A DNA stretch of 64,000 bases from Bordetella petrii (lineage in GTDB: Bacteria; Pseudomonadota; Gammaproteobacteria; Burkholderiales; Burkholderiaceae_B), in assembly GCF_017356245.1 (NCBI RefSeq), contig NZ_JAFMZZ010000001.1, forward strand, positions 2,428,196 through 2,492,195, in the 5' to 3' direction. Numbering within the stretch: the first letter of the stretch is position 1; each line of letters opens with the position of its first letter. The position numbers and the translations under genes were made by a program. Below the pieces are notes generated by a model. It was not told where the DNA came from, did not search any database, and worked only from the letters and a program-made list of their open reading frames with translations. Of this stretch, positions 8,572 to 17,824 are shown in pieces.

Positions 8572-9442
8572 ACTTCTGTTCGCCGAACCCGCCGCCCCGG
8601 CGCCCCGCGCGCCCGAGGCCGCCCCCCTGCTGACGCCGCCGCCCGCCTTCGCCCCCGCCGCAACCGTTGCCACGCCGCGGCCCGATCCGCTGCCGCCCGG
8701 CGCGCGCTGGCGCGAAGTGGCCACCGAACAGCAGGCCATCGGCTTCGTGCTGCTGCGCTCGCGCCGGCGCAGCATCGGTTTCGTGGTGGCCGACGACGGG
8801 CTGCGCGTCACCGCGCCCACCTGGGTCACGCTCACCCAGATCGACGACGCGGTGCGCGAAAAAGCCCGCTGGATCCTGGCCAAGCTGCGCGACTGGCAGG
8901 CCCGCAAAGAACAGCTGGCCCTAGCCCAGACCCGCTGGCAGGCCGGCGGCGAACTTCCCTACCTGGGCAAGCGCATCGTGCTGGGCGTGGGCGCCGAGTT
9001 CCGGCAGGCGCGCCTGTCGGGCGATGCCGACGCCCCCTGCGACGGCGACACCCTGTGGCTGGCGCTGCCCGCCGACGCCGACCCGTCGCGCATCCGCGAT
9101 GCCGCCCAGGCCTGGCTGCAGCAGCGCGCCGGCACCCTGTTCGGCGCCCGCCTGGCGCATTTCCTGCAGGCCAGCGGCCTGAAAATCCGCCGCTGGCGGC
9201 TGTCGTCGGCGGCCACCCGCTGGGGCTCGTGCACCAGCGACGGCAACATCATGCTGAACTGGCGCCTGATCCACTTCGCGCCGGCCATCATCGACTACGT
9301 CATCGCGCACGAACTCGCGCACCTGCGCGAAATGAACCACAGCCACGATTTCTGGGCCGAGGTCGGCAACATCCTGCCCGACTTCGAAGAAGCCAAGAAC
9401 GTGCTGCGGCGGCACGACCCCGCCAGCCTGCCGCAGTTCTAG
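8549..9442 (+). CDS. YgjP-like (DUF45) M48-related metalloprotease
   Basis: A 297-residue protein with an extra N-terminal Ala/Pro-rich segment (about residues 10-50) ahead of a DUF45 domain. The zinc motif HELAHLREMNHSHDFW (HExxH with a downstream His), preceded by ATRWGSCTSDGNIMLNWRL, marks the YgjP/SprT-like metallopeptidase group, whose substrates are largely unknown. The start overlaps plsC by 23 bp and has a GAAAGG ribosome site inside plsC, so it is co-transcribed. It appears cytoplasmic, since no signal peptide or membrane span is seen. Confidence 0.88.
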   Translation: MPSNGQLELLFAEPAAPAPRAPEAAPLLTPPPAFAPAATVATPRPDPLPPGARWREVATEQQAIGFVLLRSRRRSIGFVVADDGLRVTAPTWVTLTQIDDAVREKARWILAKLRDWQARKEQLALAQTRWQAGGELPYLGKRIVLGVGAEFRQARLSGDADAPCDGDTLWLALPADADPSRIRDAAQAWLQQRAGTLFGARLAHFLQASGLKIRRWRLSSAATRWGSCTSDGNIMLNWRLIHFAPAIIDYVIAHELAHLREMNHSHDFWAEVGNILPDFEEAKNVLRRHDPASLPQF

Positions 9443-9446
9443 CCCC

Positions 9447-10373
9447 ATGGAACTGCGCCAGCTTCGCTATTTCGTCAAGGTGGCCGAATGCGGCAGCATG
9501 GGCCGCGCCGCCGCCGACCTGGGCGTGGTCACCTCGGCGCTCAGCCAGCAGATCAGCCGCCTGGAAAGCGAACTGTCCACGCGGCTGCTGACGCGCACGT
9601 CCACCGGCGTGATGCCTACCGATGCCGGGCTGGCCTTCCTGCGGCAGGCCCAGCTGGCCCTGCGCCATGCCGACGGCGCCGCCCAGGCGGCCAAAGAATC
9701 GCGCCTGACCGGGCAGGTCAGCATCGGCCTGGCGGCCACCACGGCCTCGGTGCTGGCCCTGCCTTTCATGCGCGCCATGCGCGAGCGCTACCCCGACGTG
9801 CGGGTGCGCCTGGTCGAAACCCTGTCGGGCTACCTGACCAGCATGCTCAATGCCCGCCAGCTCGACCTGGCGATCGTCTTCCAGGCCGAGGCGGCGCGCC
9901 GCTGGAGCGTGCTGCCGCTGATCGACGAACGCCTGTTCCTGATCGCCCGCCCCGACCTGCCGGGCCTGCCGCCGGAAGGCCCGGTGCGGCTGCGCGATGT
10001 CGGCGGCCTGCCCTACCTGCTGCCCGGCATGGCCCACGGGCTGCGCTCGCTGGTCAGCAGCGCGTTCAGCCGCGTGCACGTCGAGCCCAATCTGGTGGCC
10101 GAGATCGACGGCCTGGATGTGCTGATGGACCTGGTGCGCAACGGCTTCGGCGCCACCATCCAGCCCGGCGCGGCCACCGTGCGCCTGCAGGGCGAGCCGC
10201 TGGCGCTGCGGCTGATCTCCGACCGCCACCTCAGGCGCCACAACCTGCTGGTCAGCCTGTCCGACGACGAACTGTCGCCGGCCGCCCTGGCGGCGCGCGT
10301 GCTGCTGGCGCGCACGGCCAGCGAACTGGTCCATTCCGGCGCCTGGCCCGGGGCCACTCTTCACAAATCGTGA
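9447..10373 (+). CDS. tcuR: LysR-family regulator next to tricarballylate genes
   Basis: A 308-residue LysR-type activator: an N-terminal winged helix (MELRQLRYFVKVAECGSMGRAA, recognition helix through SALSQQISRLE) and a LysR substrate-binding domain from about residue 90. It begins 4 bp after the DUF45 peptidase stop but probably belongs functionally to tcuA, 79 bp downstream on the same strand. Orthologues of TcuR respond to tricarballylate. The symbol is assigned from this position, not from a diagnostic motif, so it is less certain than the family. Confidence 0.8.
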   Translation: MELRQLRYFVKVAECGSMGRAAADLGVVTSALSQQISRLESELSTRLLTRTSTGVMPTDAGLAFLRQAQLALRHADGAAQAAKESRLTGQVSIGLAATTASVLALPFMRAMRERYPDVRVRLVETLSGYLTSMLNARQLDLAIVFQAEAARRWSVLPLIDERLFLIARPDLPGLPPEGPVRLRDVGGLPYLLPGMAHGLRSLVSSAFSRVHVEPNLVAEIDGLDVLMDLVRNGFGATIQPGAATVRLQGEPLALRLISDRHLRRHNLLVSLSDDELSPAALAARVLLARTASELVHSGAWPGATLHKS

Positions 10374-10417
10374 ACAGCCATTGAGGATACCGGCGTAGCG
10401 GGCGGCGCCGCTCCCGC

Positions 10418-10442
10418 CCTATAGTCACGGGCTGACTATAGG
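10418..10442 (+). promoter_or_regulatory. Perfect 10-5-10 inverted repeat before tcuA
   Basis: Arms CCTATAGTCA and TGACTATAGG flank CGGGC. The right arm ends inside the AGGAA ribosome site of tcuA (ATG at 10453) and is followed by AATTTTT. It could be a TcuR operator, a weak terminator for tcuR, or an mRNA hairpin that masks the tcuA ribosome site; the sequence alone does not decide. Confidence 0.7.
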
Positions 10443-10452
10443 AATTTTTCCA

Positions 10453-11868
10453 ATGATCGACGTACTGGTAATCGGCGGCGGCAACGCGGCGCTGTGCGCC
10501 GCCCTGATGGCGCGCGAAGCGGGGGCCAGCGTGTTGCTGCTGGAGGCCGCGCCCCGCGAATGGCGCGGCGGCAATTCGCAGCACACGCGCAACCTGCGCT
10601 GCATGCACGACGCCCCGCAAGACGTGCTGGTCGAGGCCTACCCCGAAGAAGAATACTGGCAAGACCTGCTCAAGGTAACGGGCGGCCTTACCAATGAACA
10701 CCTGGCGCGCCTGGTGATCCGCGAATCGTCCACCTGCCGCGACTGGATGCGCAAGCACGGCGTGAATTTCCAGCCGCCGCTGTCGGGCGCACTGCACGTG
10801 GCGCGCACCAATGCCTTCTTCATGGGCGGCGGCAAGGCGCTGGTCAATGCCTACTATCGCAGCGCCGAGGCGCTGGGGGTGCAGATCCGCTACGACACCC
10901 TGGTCGATTCGCTGGAACTCGACAACGGCCGCTTCGTGGCGGCACGCGCCGGCGCCGAACGCTTTACCGCGCGCACCTGTGTGCTGGCTTCGGGCGGCTT
11001 CGAGTCCAACCGCGAATGGCTGCGCGAGGCCTGGGGCCAGAACGAACGCGGCGAATGGCCGGCCGACAACTTCCTGATCCGCGGCACGCGCTTCAATACC
11101 GGCGTGCTGCTGAAGTTCATGATCGAGGCCGGCGCCGACACCATCGGCGACCCGTCGCAGTCGCACTGCGTGGCCATCGACGCGCGCGCGCCGCTGTACG
11201 ACGGCGGCATTTGTACCCGCATCGACTGTGTATCGCTGGGCGTGGTGGTCAACCGCGAGGCCAGCCGCTTCTACGACGAAGGCGAAGACTTCTGGCCCAA
11301 GCGCTATGCCATCTGGGGCCGGCTGACCGCCATGCAGCCCGGGCAGATCGCCTATTCCATCATCGACAGCAAGGCCGTGGGGCGCTTCATGCCGCCGGTA
11401 TTCCCGGGCGTGCAGGCCGACACCCTGCCCGAACTGGCGCGCAAGCTGGGCCTGGACGAAGCCCGCTTCATGCAGACCCTGTCCAGCTACAACGCGGCCT
11501 GCCGCGTGGGCACGTTCGACCACACCTCGCTCGACGACTGCCACACCGAAGGCGTGCAGCCCGCCAAGACCCACTGGGCCCGCCCCATCGACACCCCGCC
11601 CTACTACGGCTATGCGCTGCGGCCCGGCATCACCTTCACCTACCTGGGGCTGAAGGTGGACGACACCGCCGCCGTGCGCTTTAACGACCGGCCCAGCGAC
11701 AACCTGTTCGTGGCCGGCGAAATGATGGCCGGCAACGTACTGGGCAAGGGGTATACCGCCGGGGTCGGCATGTCCATCGGCACGGCCTTCGGCCGCATCG
11801 CCGGCACGCGCGCCGCCGCGGCGGCGCTGGCGCAACGGGCAACAGGAGCACAACGTGAAGCAGCTTGA
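10453..11868 (+). CDS. tcuA: Tricarballylate dehydrogenase (FAD-dependent)
   Basis: A 471-residue flavoprotein of the fumarate reductase/succinate dehydrogenase family that oxidises tricarballylate to cis-aconitate. The N-terminal dinucleotide fold [18 protein letters not shown] and the C-terminal FAD block [19 protein letters not shown], together with the substrate-region motif [12 protein letters not shown], match TcuA. It overlaps tcuB by 14 bp (GTG start of tcuB inside the tcuA end), which supports a coupled pair. The product cis-aconitate would enter the TCA cycle. No tcuC-type transporter follows. Confidence 0.93.
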   Translation: MIDVLVIGGGNAALCAALMAREAGASVLLLEAAPREWRGGNSQHTRNLRCMHDAPQDVLVEAYPEEEYWQDLLKVTGGLTNEHLARLVIRESSTCRDWMRKHGVNFQPPLSGALHVARTNAFFMGGGKALVNAYYRSAEALGVQIRYDTLVDSLELDNGRFVAARAGAERFTARTCVLASGGFESNREWLREAWGQNERGEWPADNFLIRGTRFNTGVLLKFMIEAGADTIGDPSQSHCVAIDARAPLYDGGICTRIDCVSLGVVVNREASRFYDEGEDFWPKRYAIWGRLTAMQPGQIAYSIIDSKAVGRFMPPVFPGVQADTLPELARKLGLDEARFMQTLSSYNAACRVGTFDHTSLDDCHTEGVQPAKTHWARPIDTPPYYGYALRPGITFTYLGLKVDDTAAVRFNDRPSDNLFVAGEMMAGNVLGKGYTAGVGMSIGTAFGRIAGTRAAAAALAQRATGAQREAA

Positions 11869-13072
11869 AGAACTCACCCGCCAGGCGCGCGCCGCGGCCG
11901 CGCCGGCCATGACCGGCATGGCGGCCGAACAACCGGTGCAATGGCACGCCAAAGCCGCCGCGCCCGCCGCCCTGAGCGAAGATGAAACCGAAGTGGCGCG
12001 CGTCATGCAGATATGCAATGCGTGCCGCTATTGCGAAGGCTTCTGTGCCGTTTTCCCGGCCATGACGCGCCGGCTGGAGTTCGGCAAGGCCGACATCAAC
12101 TACATGGCCAACCTGTGCCACAACTGCGGCGCCTGCCTGCACGCCTGCCAGTACGCGCCGCCGCACGAGTTCGGCGTGAACGTGCCGCGGGCCATGGCCA
12201 AGGTGCGGGTGCAAACCTACACCGACTATGCCTGGCCGGCCGCGCTGGGCAGGCTGTACAAGCACAACGGCCTGACCCTGTCGCTGGCCGTGGCCGGCGC
12301 CCTGGCGCTGTTCCTGGTGCTGACCGTGGCCATCACCGGCGGGCTGCTGCACGAACCGCTGGCCGGCAACTTCTACGCCATCTTCCCGCACAACACGCTG
12401 GCGCTGATGTTCGGCCTGGTGTTCCTGTTCGCCATCGTGGCGCTGGGTCTGGGCGTGGCGCGCTTCTGGCGCGACGTGTCGCCCGGCGCCGCCAGCGGCG
12501 CGGCCGTGGCCGAAGCCACCCACGACGCGCTGCGGCTCAAGTACCTGGACGGCGGCCACGGCAAAGGCTGCAACAACGCCGACGACGCCTTCACGCTGGC
12601 GCGGCGCCGCTTCCACCACCTGACGTTCTACGGCTTCATGCTGTGCTTTGCCGCCACCTGCGTGGCCACGCTGTACCACTACGCCTTCGGCTGGCAGGCG
12701 CCCTACCCGGTCACCAGCCTGCCGGTGCTGCTCGGCACGGCGGGCGGCATCGGCCTGCTGGCGGGCCCGGCCGGCCTGCTGTGGCTGAACCTCAGGCGCC
12801 ATCCGCTGCAGGGCGACGCGGCGCAGCGCCCCATGGACCGCGGCTTCATCGCGCTGCTGTTCCTGACCAGCCTGACCGGCCTGCTGCTGCTGGCCCTGCG
12901 CGACACACCGGCCATGGGCCTGCTGCTGGCCATTCACCTGGGCATGGTCATGGCGCTGTTCCTGACGCTGCCCTACGGCAAGTTCGCCCACGGCATCTAC
13001 CGCTGCGCGGCGCTGCTGAAATGGGCCATTGAAAAACGCCAGCCCGACCCGTTGAAACTGGGGGCCGACTGA
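11855..13072 (+). CDS. tcuB: TcuB, membrane electron-transfer partner of tricarballylate dehydrogenase
   Basis: A 405-residue membrane protein that reoxidises the FAD of TcuA and passes electrons to the quinone pool. The N-terminal part has two iron-sulfur cysteine clusters ([11 protein letters not shown] near residue 52 and [11 protein letters not shown] near residue 87). Several transmembrane helices follow, with conserved histidines in [13 protein letters not shown] and [10 protein letters not shown] that could ligate haem. The GTG start at 11855 is supported by the GGAGCACAAC ribosome site and the overlap with tcuA. Confidence 0.92.
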   Translation: MKQLEELTRQARAAAAPAMTGMAAEQPVQWHAKAAAPAALSEDETEVARVMQICNACRYCEGFCAVFPAMTRRLEFGKADINYMANLCHNCGACLHACQYAPPHEFGVNVPRAMAKVRVQTYTDYAWPAALGRLYKHNGLTLSLAVAGALALFLVLTVAITGGLLHEPLAGNFYAIFPHNTLALMFGLVFLFAIVALGLGVARFWRDVSPGAASGAAVAEATHDALRLKYLDGGHGKGCNNADDAFTLARRRFHHLTFYGFMLCFAATCVATLYHYAFGWQAPYPVTSLPVLLGTAGGIGLLAGPAGLLWLNLRRHPLQGDAAQRPMDRGFIALLFLTSLTGLLLLALRDTPAMGLLLAIHLGMVMALFLTLPYGKFAHGIYRCAALLKWAIEKRQPDPLKLGAD

Positions 13073-13156
13073 CGCGGGCGGCGCGCCGCCGGGCGGTTTG
13101 CTACGATGTAAGCCTGGCCGCAAGGCCTGGCCTCATCTAGCACAAGGAATTCCCCC

Positions 13157-13552
13157 ATGCGTCTCTTGCACACCATGCTGCGCGTCGGCAACCTGGACCG
13201 ATCCATCGACTTCTACACCAATGTCCTGGGCATGCGGGTGCTGCGCCGCAAAGACTACCCCGACGGCAAGTTCACGCTGGCCTTCGTGGGCTACCAGGAC
13301 GAAAGCGAAGGCGCCGTCATCGAGCTCACCCACAACTGGGACACCGACCACTACGACCTGGGCAACGGCTACGGCCACATCGCCCTGGAAGTCGACGACG
13401 CCTACGACGCCTGTGAAAAGGTCAAGCAGAAAGGCGGCAAGGTCACGCGCGAAGCCGGCCCCATGAAGCACGGCACCACGGTCATCGCCTTTGTGGAAGA
13501 CCCCGACGGCTACAAGATCGAGTTCATCCAGCACAAGGGCCGGGCCGACTGA
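13157..13552 (+). CDS. gloA: Lactoylglutathione lyase (glyoxalase I)
   Basis: A 131-residue VOC-fold metalloenzyme that isomerises the hemithioacetal of methylglyoxal and glutathione to S-lactoylglutathione. The four metal ligands are visible: His in RLLHTMLRV, Glu in AVIELTHN, His in YGHIALEV and Glu in YKIEFIQ, the pattern of the short Ni-type enzymes. An AAGGAA ribosome site precedes the ATG. A short GC-rich inverted repeat (13077-13090) lies between tcuB and this gene. It has its own upstream gap and def follows 20 bp later. Confidence 0.96.
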   Translation: MRLLHTMLRVGNLDRSIDFYTNVLGMRVLRRKDYPDGKFTLAFVGYQDESEGAVIELTHNWDTDHYDLGNGYGHIALEVDDAYDACEKVKQKGGKVTREAGPMKHGTTVIAFVEDPDGYKIEFIQHKGRAD

Positions 13553-13572
13553 CCCCTGCCGCGCACGCCGCC

Positions 13573-14106
13573 ATGATCCACACCATTCTCAAGATGGGCG
13601 ACCCGCGCCTGCTGCGGGTTGCCCAGCCGGTCGGGCAATTCGACACCCCCGAACTGCACGCGCTGGTGGCCGACATGTTCGAAACCATGGTGCACGCCCA
13701 GGGCGTGGGCCTGGCGGCCCCGCAGATCGGCGTCGACCTGCAGCTGGTGATTTTCGGGTTCGAGCACAACGAGCGCTATCCCGACGCCCCGCCGGTGCCG
13801 CTGACGGTGCTGTGCAACCCCGTGATCACGCCGCTGTCGGACGAACGCGAAGACGGCTGGGAAGGCTGCCTGTCGGTGCCGGGCCTGCGCGGCCTGGTGC
13901 CGCGCTACCGGCGCATCCGCTACAGCGGCCGCGACCCGCACGGCCAGGCCATCGAGCGCGAAGCCGAAGGCTTCCATGCGCGCGTGGTGCAGCACGAATG
14001 CGACCACCTGATCGGCCGGCTGTACCCGTCGCGCATCGAAGACTTCTCGAAGTTCGGCTTCACCGAAGTGCTGTTCCCGGGCATGGACCCCAACCGCGAC
14101 GACTGA
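13573..14106 (+). CDS. def: Peptide deformylase
   Basis: A 177-residue metalloenzyme that removes the formyl group from nascent polypeptides. The three family motifs are intact: [18 protein letters not shown] and QHECDH (HExxH). It is probably a second def in the genome, because the usual fmt neighbour is absent here and gloA lies directly upstream. Repeat copy 2 begins 4 bp after its stop. Confidence 0.95.
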   Translation: MIHTILKMGDPRLLRVAQPVGQFDTPELHALVADMFETMVHAQGVGLAAPQIGVDLQLVIFGFEHNERYPDAPPVPLTVLCNPVITPLSDEREDGWEGCLSVPGLRGLVPRYRRIRYSGRDPHGQAIEREAEGFHARVVQHECDHLIGRLYPSRIEDFSKFGFTEVLFPGMDPNRDD

Positions 14107-14110
14107 TCGC

Positions 14111-14208
14111 CAGGTGTCTGGCTCCGCAAGGTGCCAGACACCGACGTGCGCAGCGACTGTCTCAGCAACACGGTGTCTGACACCCGCTACGCGGGAGTCA
14201 GACACCTG
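14111..14208. repeat. Dispersed double-hairpin intergenic repeat, copy 2
   Basis: A 98-bp element filling the gap between def and the convergent acyl-CoA dehydrogenase gene. The left hairpin pairs GGTGTCTGGC (14113-14122) with GCCAGACACC (14133-14142). The right hairpin pairs GGTGTCTGAC (14172-14181) with GTCAGACACC (14197-14206). Between them is GTGCGCAGCGACTGTCTCA, which differs from copy 1 at one base. Arm sequences vary with compensating changes while pairing is kept. It ends 2 bp before the stop codon of the reverse-strand gene. Confidence 0.85.
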
Positions 14209-14209
14209 C

Positions 14210-16426
14210 CTACGTTGCCTTGCGCTCGAACGCGCCCGGCGCGAAGTCGTCTACCGCCACCACCTGCGCCACTGCCGCCTCGGCGGCTTCGATCTGGCGC
14301 GCCTGGTCGTCGCTGATGGCGCCGCCGCGATGGGCCTCGCGCCAGTCGCGCACGCCTTCGCGGCGCAGGCGGTCGTACAGGGGCTGCACGGCGTTGACCA
14401 GCGCGAAGGCGCGTTCCAGCTGCGCCACCGGATCGGCGCCGTCGCCGCGCTGCAGGTCGGCGGCCAGGCGGTCGCGGGTGGCCGAAGGCGCCAGCAGCAG
14501 GTCGGCGCAGTCGCGGGTCAGGGCATCGCCGGGCCCGCGGTTCAGACGCACCGGCAGCACCACGGCCCGCAGCAGCCAGGCCAGCGGCCGCGCGGGCAGG
14601 TTGGCCAGCACCTGGTCGATGCGCGTTTCGATGCGGGCGCAGCCGTCGTCCATGCACCAGTGCACCAGCGGCAGGTCGACGTGGCGGCGCCCGTCGTCTT
14701 CCCAGCGCTTGAGCACGGCCGACAGCAGGTAGAGTTCGGCCAGGATGTCGCCCAGCCGCGCCGACAGCATTTCGCGGCGCTTCAGCGCCCCGCCCAGCGA
14801 CCCCATGGCCGCGTCGGCCAGCAGCGCGAAGGCCGACGCATAGCGGCCCAGGCGCCGATAGTGCCGGGCCGTGGGGCCGGTGGCTGGCGCCGGCGCCAGC
14901 AGGCCGCCCGTCCAGGCGCGGCCCCAGGCGCGCAGCGTGTTCTTGGCGGCGTGCCCCATGTGCTTCCAGAAGACCTCGTGGAACGCCTGCGCGCCGCGGG
15001 TTTCGTCGCTGTCGCCCAGCGCGGTGACTTCGCGCATCAGGTAGGGGTGCGCGCGGATGGCGCCCTGGCCGAAGATGATCAGGCAGCGCGTCAGGATGTT
15101 GGCGCCTTCTACCGTGATGGCGATGGGCACGGCGCGGTACAGCGAGCCCAGGTAGTTGGCCGGGCCGTCGATGACCGCCTTGCCGCCGTGCACGTCCATG
15201 GCGTCGTTGACGGACTCGCGCATGCGCTCGGTGGCGTGGTATTTCATGATGGCCGACACCACGGCCGGCTTCTGGCCCTGGTTGAGCGCCGCGCAGGTCA
15301 GCCGGCGCGCGGCCTCGACCAGGTAGGCGTTGGCGGCCAGGCGGCCCAGCTTTTCCTGCACGCCTTCGAAACGGCCCACCGGAATGCCGAACTGCTGGCG
15401 CACGCGCGCGTACATGCCGGTGACATGGGCGCAGTACACCGCCGCGGCGGCCGACAGCGACGGCAGCGAAATGCCGCGCCCGGCCGCCAGCGCGCTCATC
15501 AGCATCTGCCAGCCGTGGCCGGCCTTGGCCGGGCCGCCGATCAGGGCGTCGAGCGGCACGAAAACGTCTTTGCCCTGGTTGGGGCCGTTCTGGAACACCT
15601 GCATGGACGGCAGGTGGCGGCGGCCGATGGTGACGCCCGGCGCGTGGGTGGGCACCAGCGCCACCGAAATGCCGATGTCGGCCGGCCCGCCCAGCAGGCC
15701 GTCGGGGTCGTGCAGCTTGAAGGCCAGCCCCAGCACCGTGGCCACCGGCCCCAGCGTGATGTAGCGCTTGTGCCAGTTCAGGCGGATGCCCAGCACTTCC
15801 TGGCCGTCGACCGTCTGGCGGCACACGACGCCGGTGTCGGTCATCGAGGCGGCGTCGGAGCCGGCCTCGGGACTGGTCAGGCCGAAGCAGGGCACCTCGG
15901 TGCCGTCGGCCAGGCGCGGCAGCCAGTAATCGCGCTGCTCGGGCGTGCCGAACTGCAGCAGCAGCTCGCCCGGCCCCAGCGAGTTGGGCACCATGACGGT
16001 GACGCCGGCGGTGACCGAGTGCGCCGAAATGCGCCGCACCACCTCGGAATGTGCGTAGGGCGAGAACCCCAGCCCGCCGTACGACTGCGGGATGATCATG
16101 CCGAAGAAGCGCTGTTCGCGCATGAAGCGCCAGACGGGCTCGGGCAGATCGCCATGGGCCCATGTGATGTCCCATTCGTTGAGCATGGCGCACAGTTGCG
16201 CCACCGGGCCGTCCAGGAACCGCTGCTCGGCCTCGGTAAGCGTGGCCTGCGGCACGGCCAGCAGCTTGTTCCAGTCGGGGTTGCCGGTGAACAGGTCGGC
16301 GTCCCACCAGACATCGCCGGCCTCGATGGCTTCGCGTTCGGTGTCGGAAAGGCCGGGCATTGCGCCGCGGGCCCAACGGTAGGCGGGATCGGAAATGCGG
16401 CGGCGGCGCCAGGCGTTGAAATCCAT
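14210..16426 (-). CDS. FadE-like acyl-CoA dehydrogenase
   Basis: A 738-residue acyl-CoA dehydrogenase of the FadE class, catalysing the first oxidation of fatty-acid beta-oxidation with FAD. The dehydrogenase core is recognisable from GMIIPQSYGGLGFSPYAHSE and FGLTSPEAGSDAAS through the MKYHATER and NDAMDVHGGKAV blocks. The C-terminal FadE-specific domain (DUF1974) fills the last 250 residues or so. It is shorter than the 814-residue E. coli protein because the membrane-anchoring N-terminus is absent. The ATG at 16426 follows an AGGTT site. It is a single gene, convergent with def across repeat copy 2. Confidence 0.88.
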   Translation of the reverse strand: MDFNAWRRRRISDPAYRWARGAMPGLSDTEREAIEAGDVWWDADLFTGNPDWNKLLAVPQATLTEAEQRFLDGPVAQLCAMLNEWDITWAHGDLPEPVWRFMREQRFFGMIIPQSYGGLGFSPYAHSEVVRRISAHSVTAGVTVMVPNSLGPGELLLQFGTPEQRDYWLPRLADGTEVPCFGLTSPEAGSDAASMTDTGVVCRQTVDGQEVLGIRLNWHKRYITLGPVATVLGLAFKLHDPDGLLGGPADIGISVALVPTHAPGVTIGRRHLPSMQVFQNGPNQGKDVFVPLDALIGGPAKAGHGWQMLMSALAAGRGISLPSLSAAAAVYCAHVTGMYARVRQQFGIPVGRFEGVQEKLGRLAANAYLVEAARRLTCAALNQGQKPAVVSAIMKYHATERMRESVNDAMDVHGGKAVIDGPANYLGSLYRAVPIAITVEGANILTRCLIIFGQGAIRAHPYLMREVTALGDSDETRGAQAFHEVFWKHMGHAAKNTLRAWGRAWTGGLLAPAPATGPTARHYRRLGRYASAFALLADAAMGSLGGALKRREMLSARLGDILAELYLLSAVLKRWEDDGRRHVDLPLVHWCMDDGCARIETRIDQVLANLPARPLAWLLRAVVLPVRLNRGPGDALTRDCADLLLAPSATRDRLAADLQRGDGADPVAQLERAFALVNAVQPLYDRLRREGVRDWREAHRGGAISDDQARQIEAAEAAVAQVVAVDDFAPGAFERKAT

Positions 16427-16564
16427 GTTCAACCTATTATGAGGGGCACGTACACCGGGCCAAGTTAACAGAATTGACGGACGGCCGACATCCCCCGCGG
16501 GCCAAGTCTGCGACAATGGGCGTCGCCGCCGACGGCGATTTTCACGCAGGGCTTGTCTTCCGTC

Positions 16565-17794
16565 ATGCTCAATAAACTCTGGTTGGGTTTCTTCCTGGTT
16601 GCCGCCGCCGCGGGCCTGTACCGCTGGCTGGCCATCGGCGATGCCGATGTGTTCCGGCAGATCGTGGCCAGCCTGTTCGACATGGCGCGCGTCTCGGTCG
16701 AAGTCATGGTGCTGCTGTTCGGCACCCTTACCCTGTGGCTGGGCTTCCTGCGCATAGCCGAGGCCGCCGGCCTGGTCGAGAAGCTGGCCGCGCTGCTGGG
16801 GCCGCTGTTCGCCCGCCTGATGCCCGAGGTGCCGCGCGGCCACCCGGCCATCGGCCTGATCACGCTGAACTTCGCCGCCAACGCGCTGGGCCTGGACAAC
16901 GCCGCCACGCCCATCGGCCTGCGCGCCATGCGCGAACTGCAGACGCTCAACCCCGCGCCCGACACCGCCAGCAACGCGCAGATCTTGTTCCTGGTGCTCA
17001 ACGCCTCGTCGCTGACCCTGCTGCCGGTCACGCTGTTCATGTTCCGGGCCCAGCAGGGCGCGGCCGACCCCACGCTGATCTTCCTGCCCATCCTGCTGGC
17101 CACCAGCGCCTCGACCCTGACCGGCCTGCTCGCCGTCGCGGCCTGCCAGCGCCTGAAGCTGTACGACCCGGTGGCGCTGGCCTGGCTGGGCGGCGCCGCC
17201 CTGCTGCTGGGCGGCTTCATGGCCGTCCTGGCGGGCATGTCGGCCGCCGCCATCGCCAGCCTGTCGTCGCTGCTGGGCAATGTGGCGCTGTTCGGCGTGC
17301 TGCTGGCCTTCCTGCTGGTGGGCGCCTGCAAGCGCGTGCCGGTCTACGAAACCTTCATCGCCGGCGCCAAAGAAGGCTTCGATGTCGCCAAGAGCCTGCT
17401 GCCCTACCTGGTGGCCATGCTGTGCGCGGTAGGCGTGCTGCGCGCCTCGGGGGCGCTGGACATGGCGCTGGACGGGGTGCGCTGGGTGGCCCACGCGGCC
17501 GGCTGGGATACGCGCTTCGTCGATGCCCTGCCCACCGCGCTGGTCAAGCCGTTCTCGGGCAGCGCGGCGCGCGCCATGATGCTGGAAACCATGACGCACT
17601 TCGGCGTCGACAGCTTCCCGGCCCTGCTGGCCGCGGTCATGCAGGGCAGCACCGAAACCACGTTCTATGTGCTGGCGGTGTATTTCGGGTCGGTGGGCAT
17701 CCTGCGCGCGCGCCATGCCGTGGGGTGCGCGCTGGCGGCGGACCTGGCCGGCGTGCTGGCCGCCATGGGCGTGTGCTACTGGTTCTTCGGCTAA
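16565..17794 (+). CDS. Nucleoside-recognition/spore maturation (SpmA-SpmB fused) membrane protein
   Basis: A 409-residue polytopic membrane protein with two nucleoside recognition (Gate) domains, corresponding to SpmA (residues 1-200 or so) and SpmB (200-409) in one chain. Motifs such as LITLNFAANALGLDNAATPIG and VKPFSGSAARAMM ... MQGSTETTFYVLAVYFGSVG are typical. In non-sporulating bacteria its transport role is not established. I prefer ATG 16565 to an in-frame TTG 12 bp earlier. It is divergent from the FadE-like gene across 138 bp; a TTGACG at 16474 has no matching -10 box. Confidence 0.85.
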   Translation: MLNKLWLGFFLVAAAAGLYRWLAIGDADVFRQIVASLFDMARVSVEVMVLLFGTLTLWLGFLRIAEAAGLVEKLAALLGPLFARLMPEVPRGHPAIGLITLNFAANALGLDNAATPIGLRAMRELQTLNPAPDTASNAQILFLVLNASSLTLLPVTLFMFRAQQGAADPTLIFLPILLATSASTLTGLLAVAACQRLKLYDPVALAWLGGAALLLGGFMAVLAGMSAAAIASLSSLLGNVALFGVLLAFLLVGACKRVPVYETFIAGAKEGFDVAKSLLPYLVAMLCAVGVLRASGALDMALDGVRWVAHAAGWDTRFVDALPTALVKPFSGSAARAMMLETMTHFGVDSFPALLAAVMQGSTETTFYVLAVYFGSVGILRARHAVGCALAADLAGVLAAMGVCYWFFG

Positions 17795-17824
17795 GACCCG
17801 CGCCGCGCGCCGGGCGCCGCCGCC

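Noticed and set aside
14114..16468. 784-codon open frame on the plus strand opposite the FadE-like gene
   Set aside because: The reverse frame encodes a recognisable acyl-CoA dehydrogenase; the plus frame has no family features and begins inside repeat copy 2.
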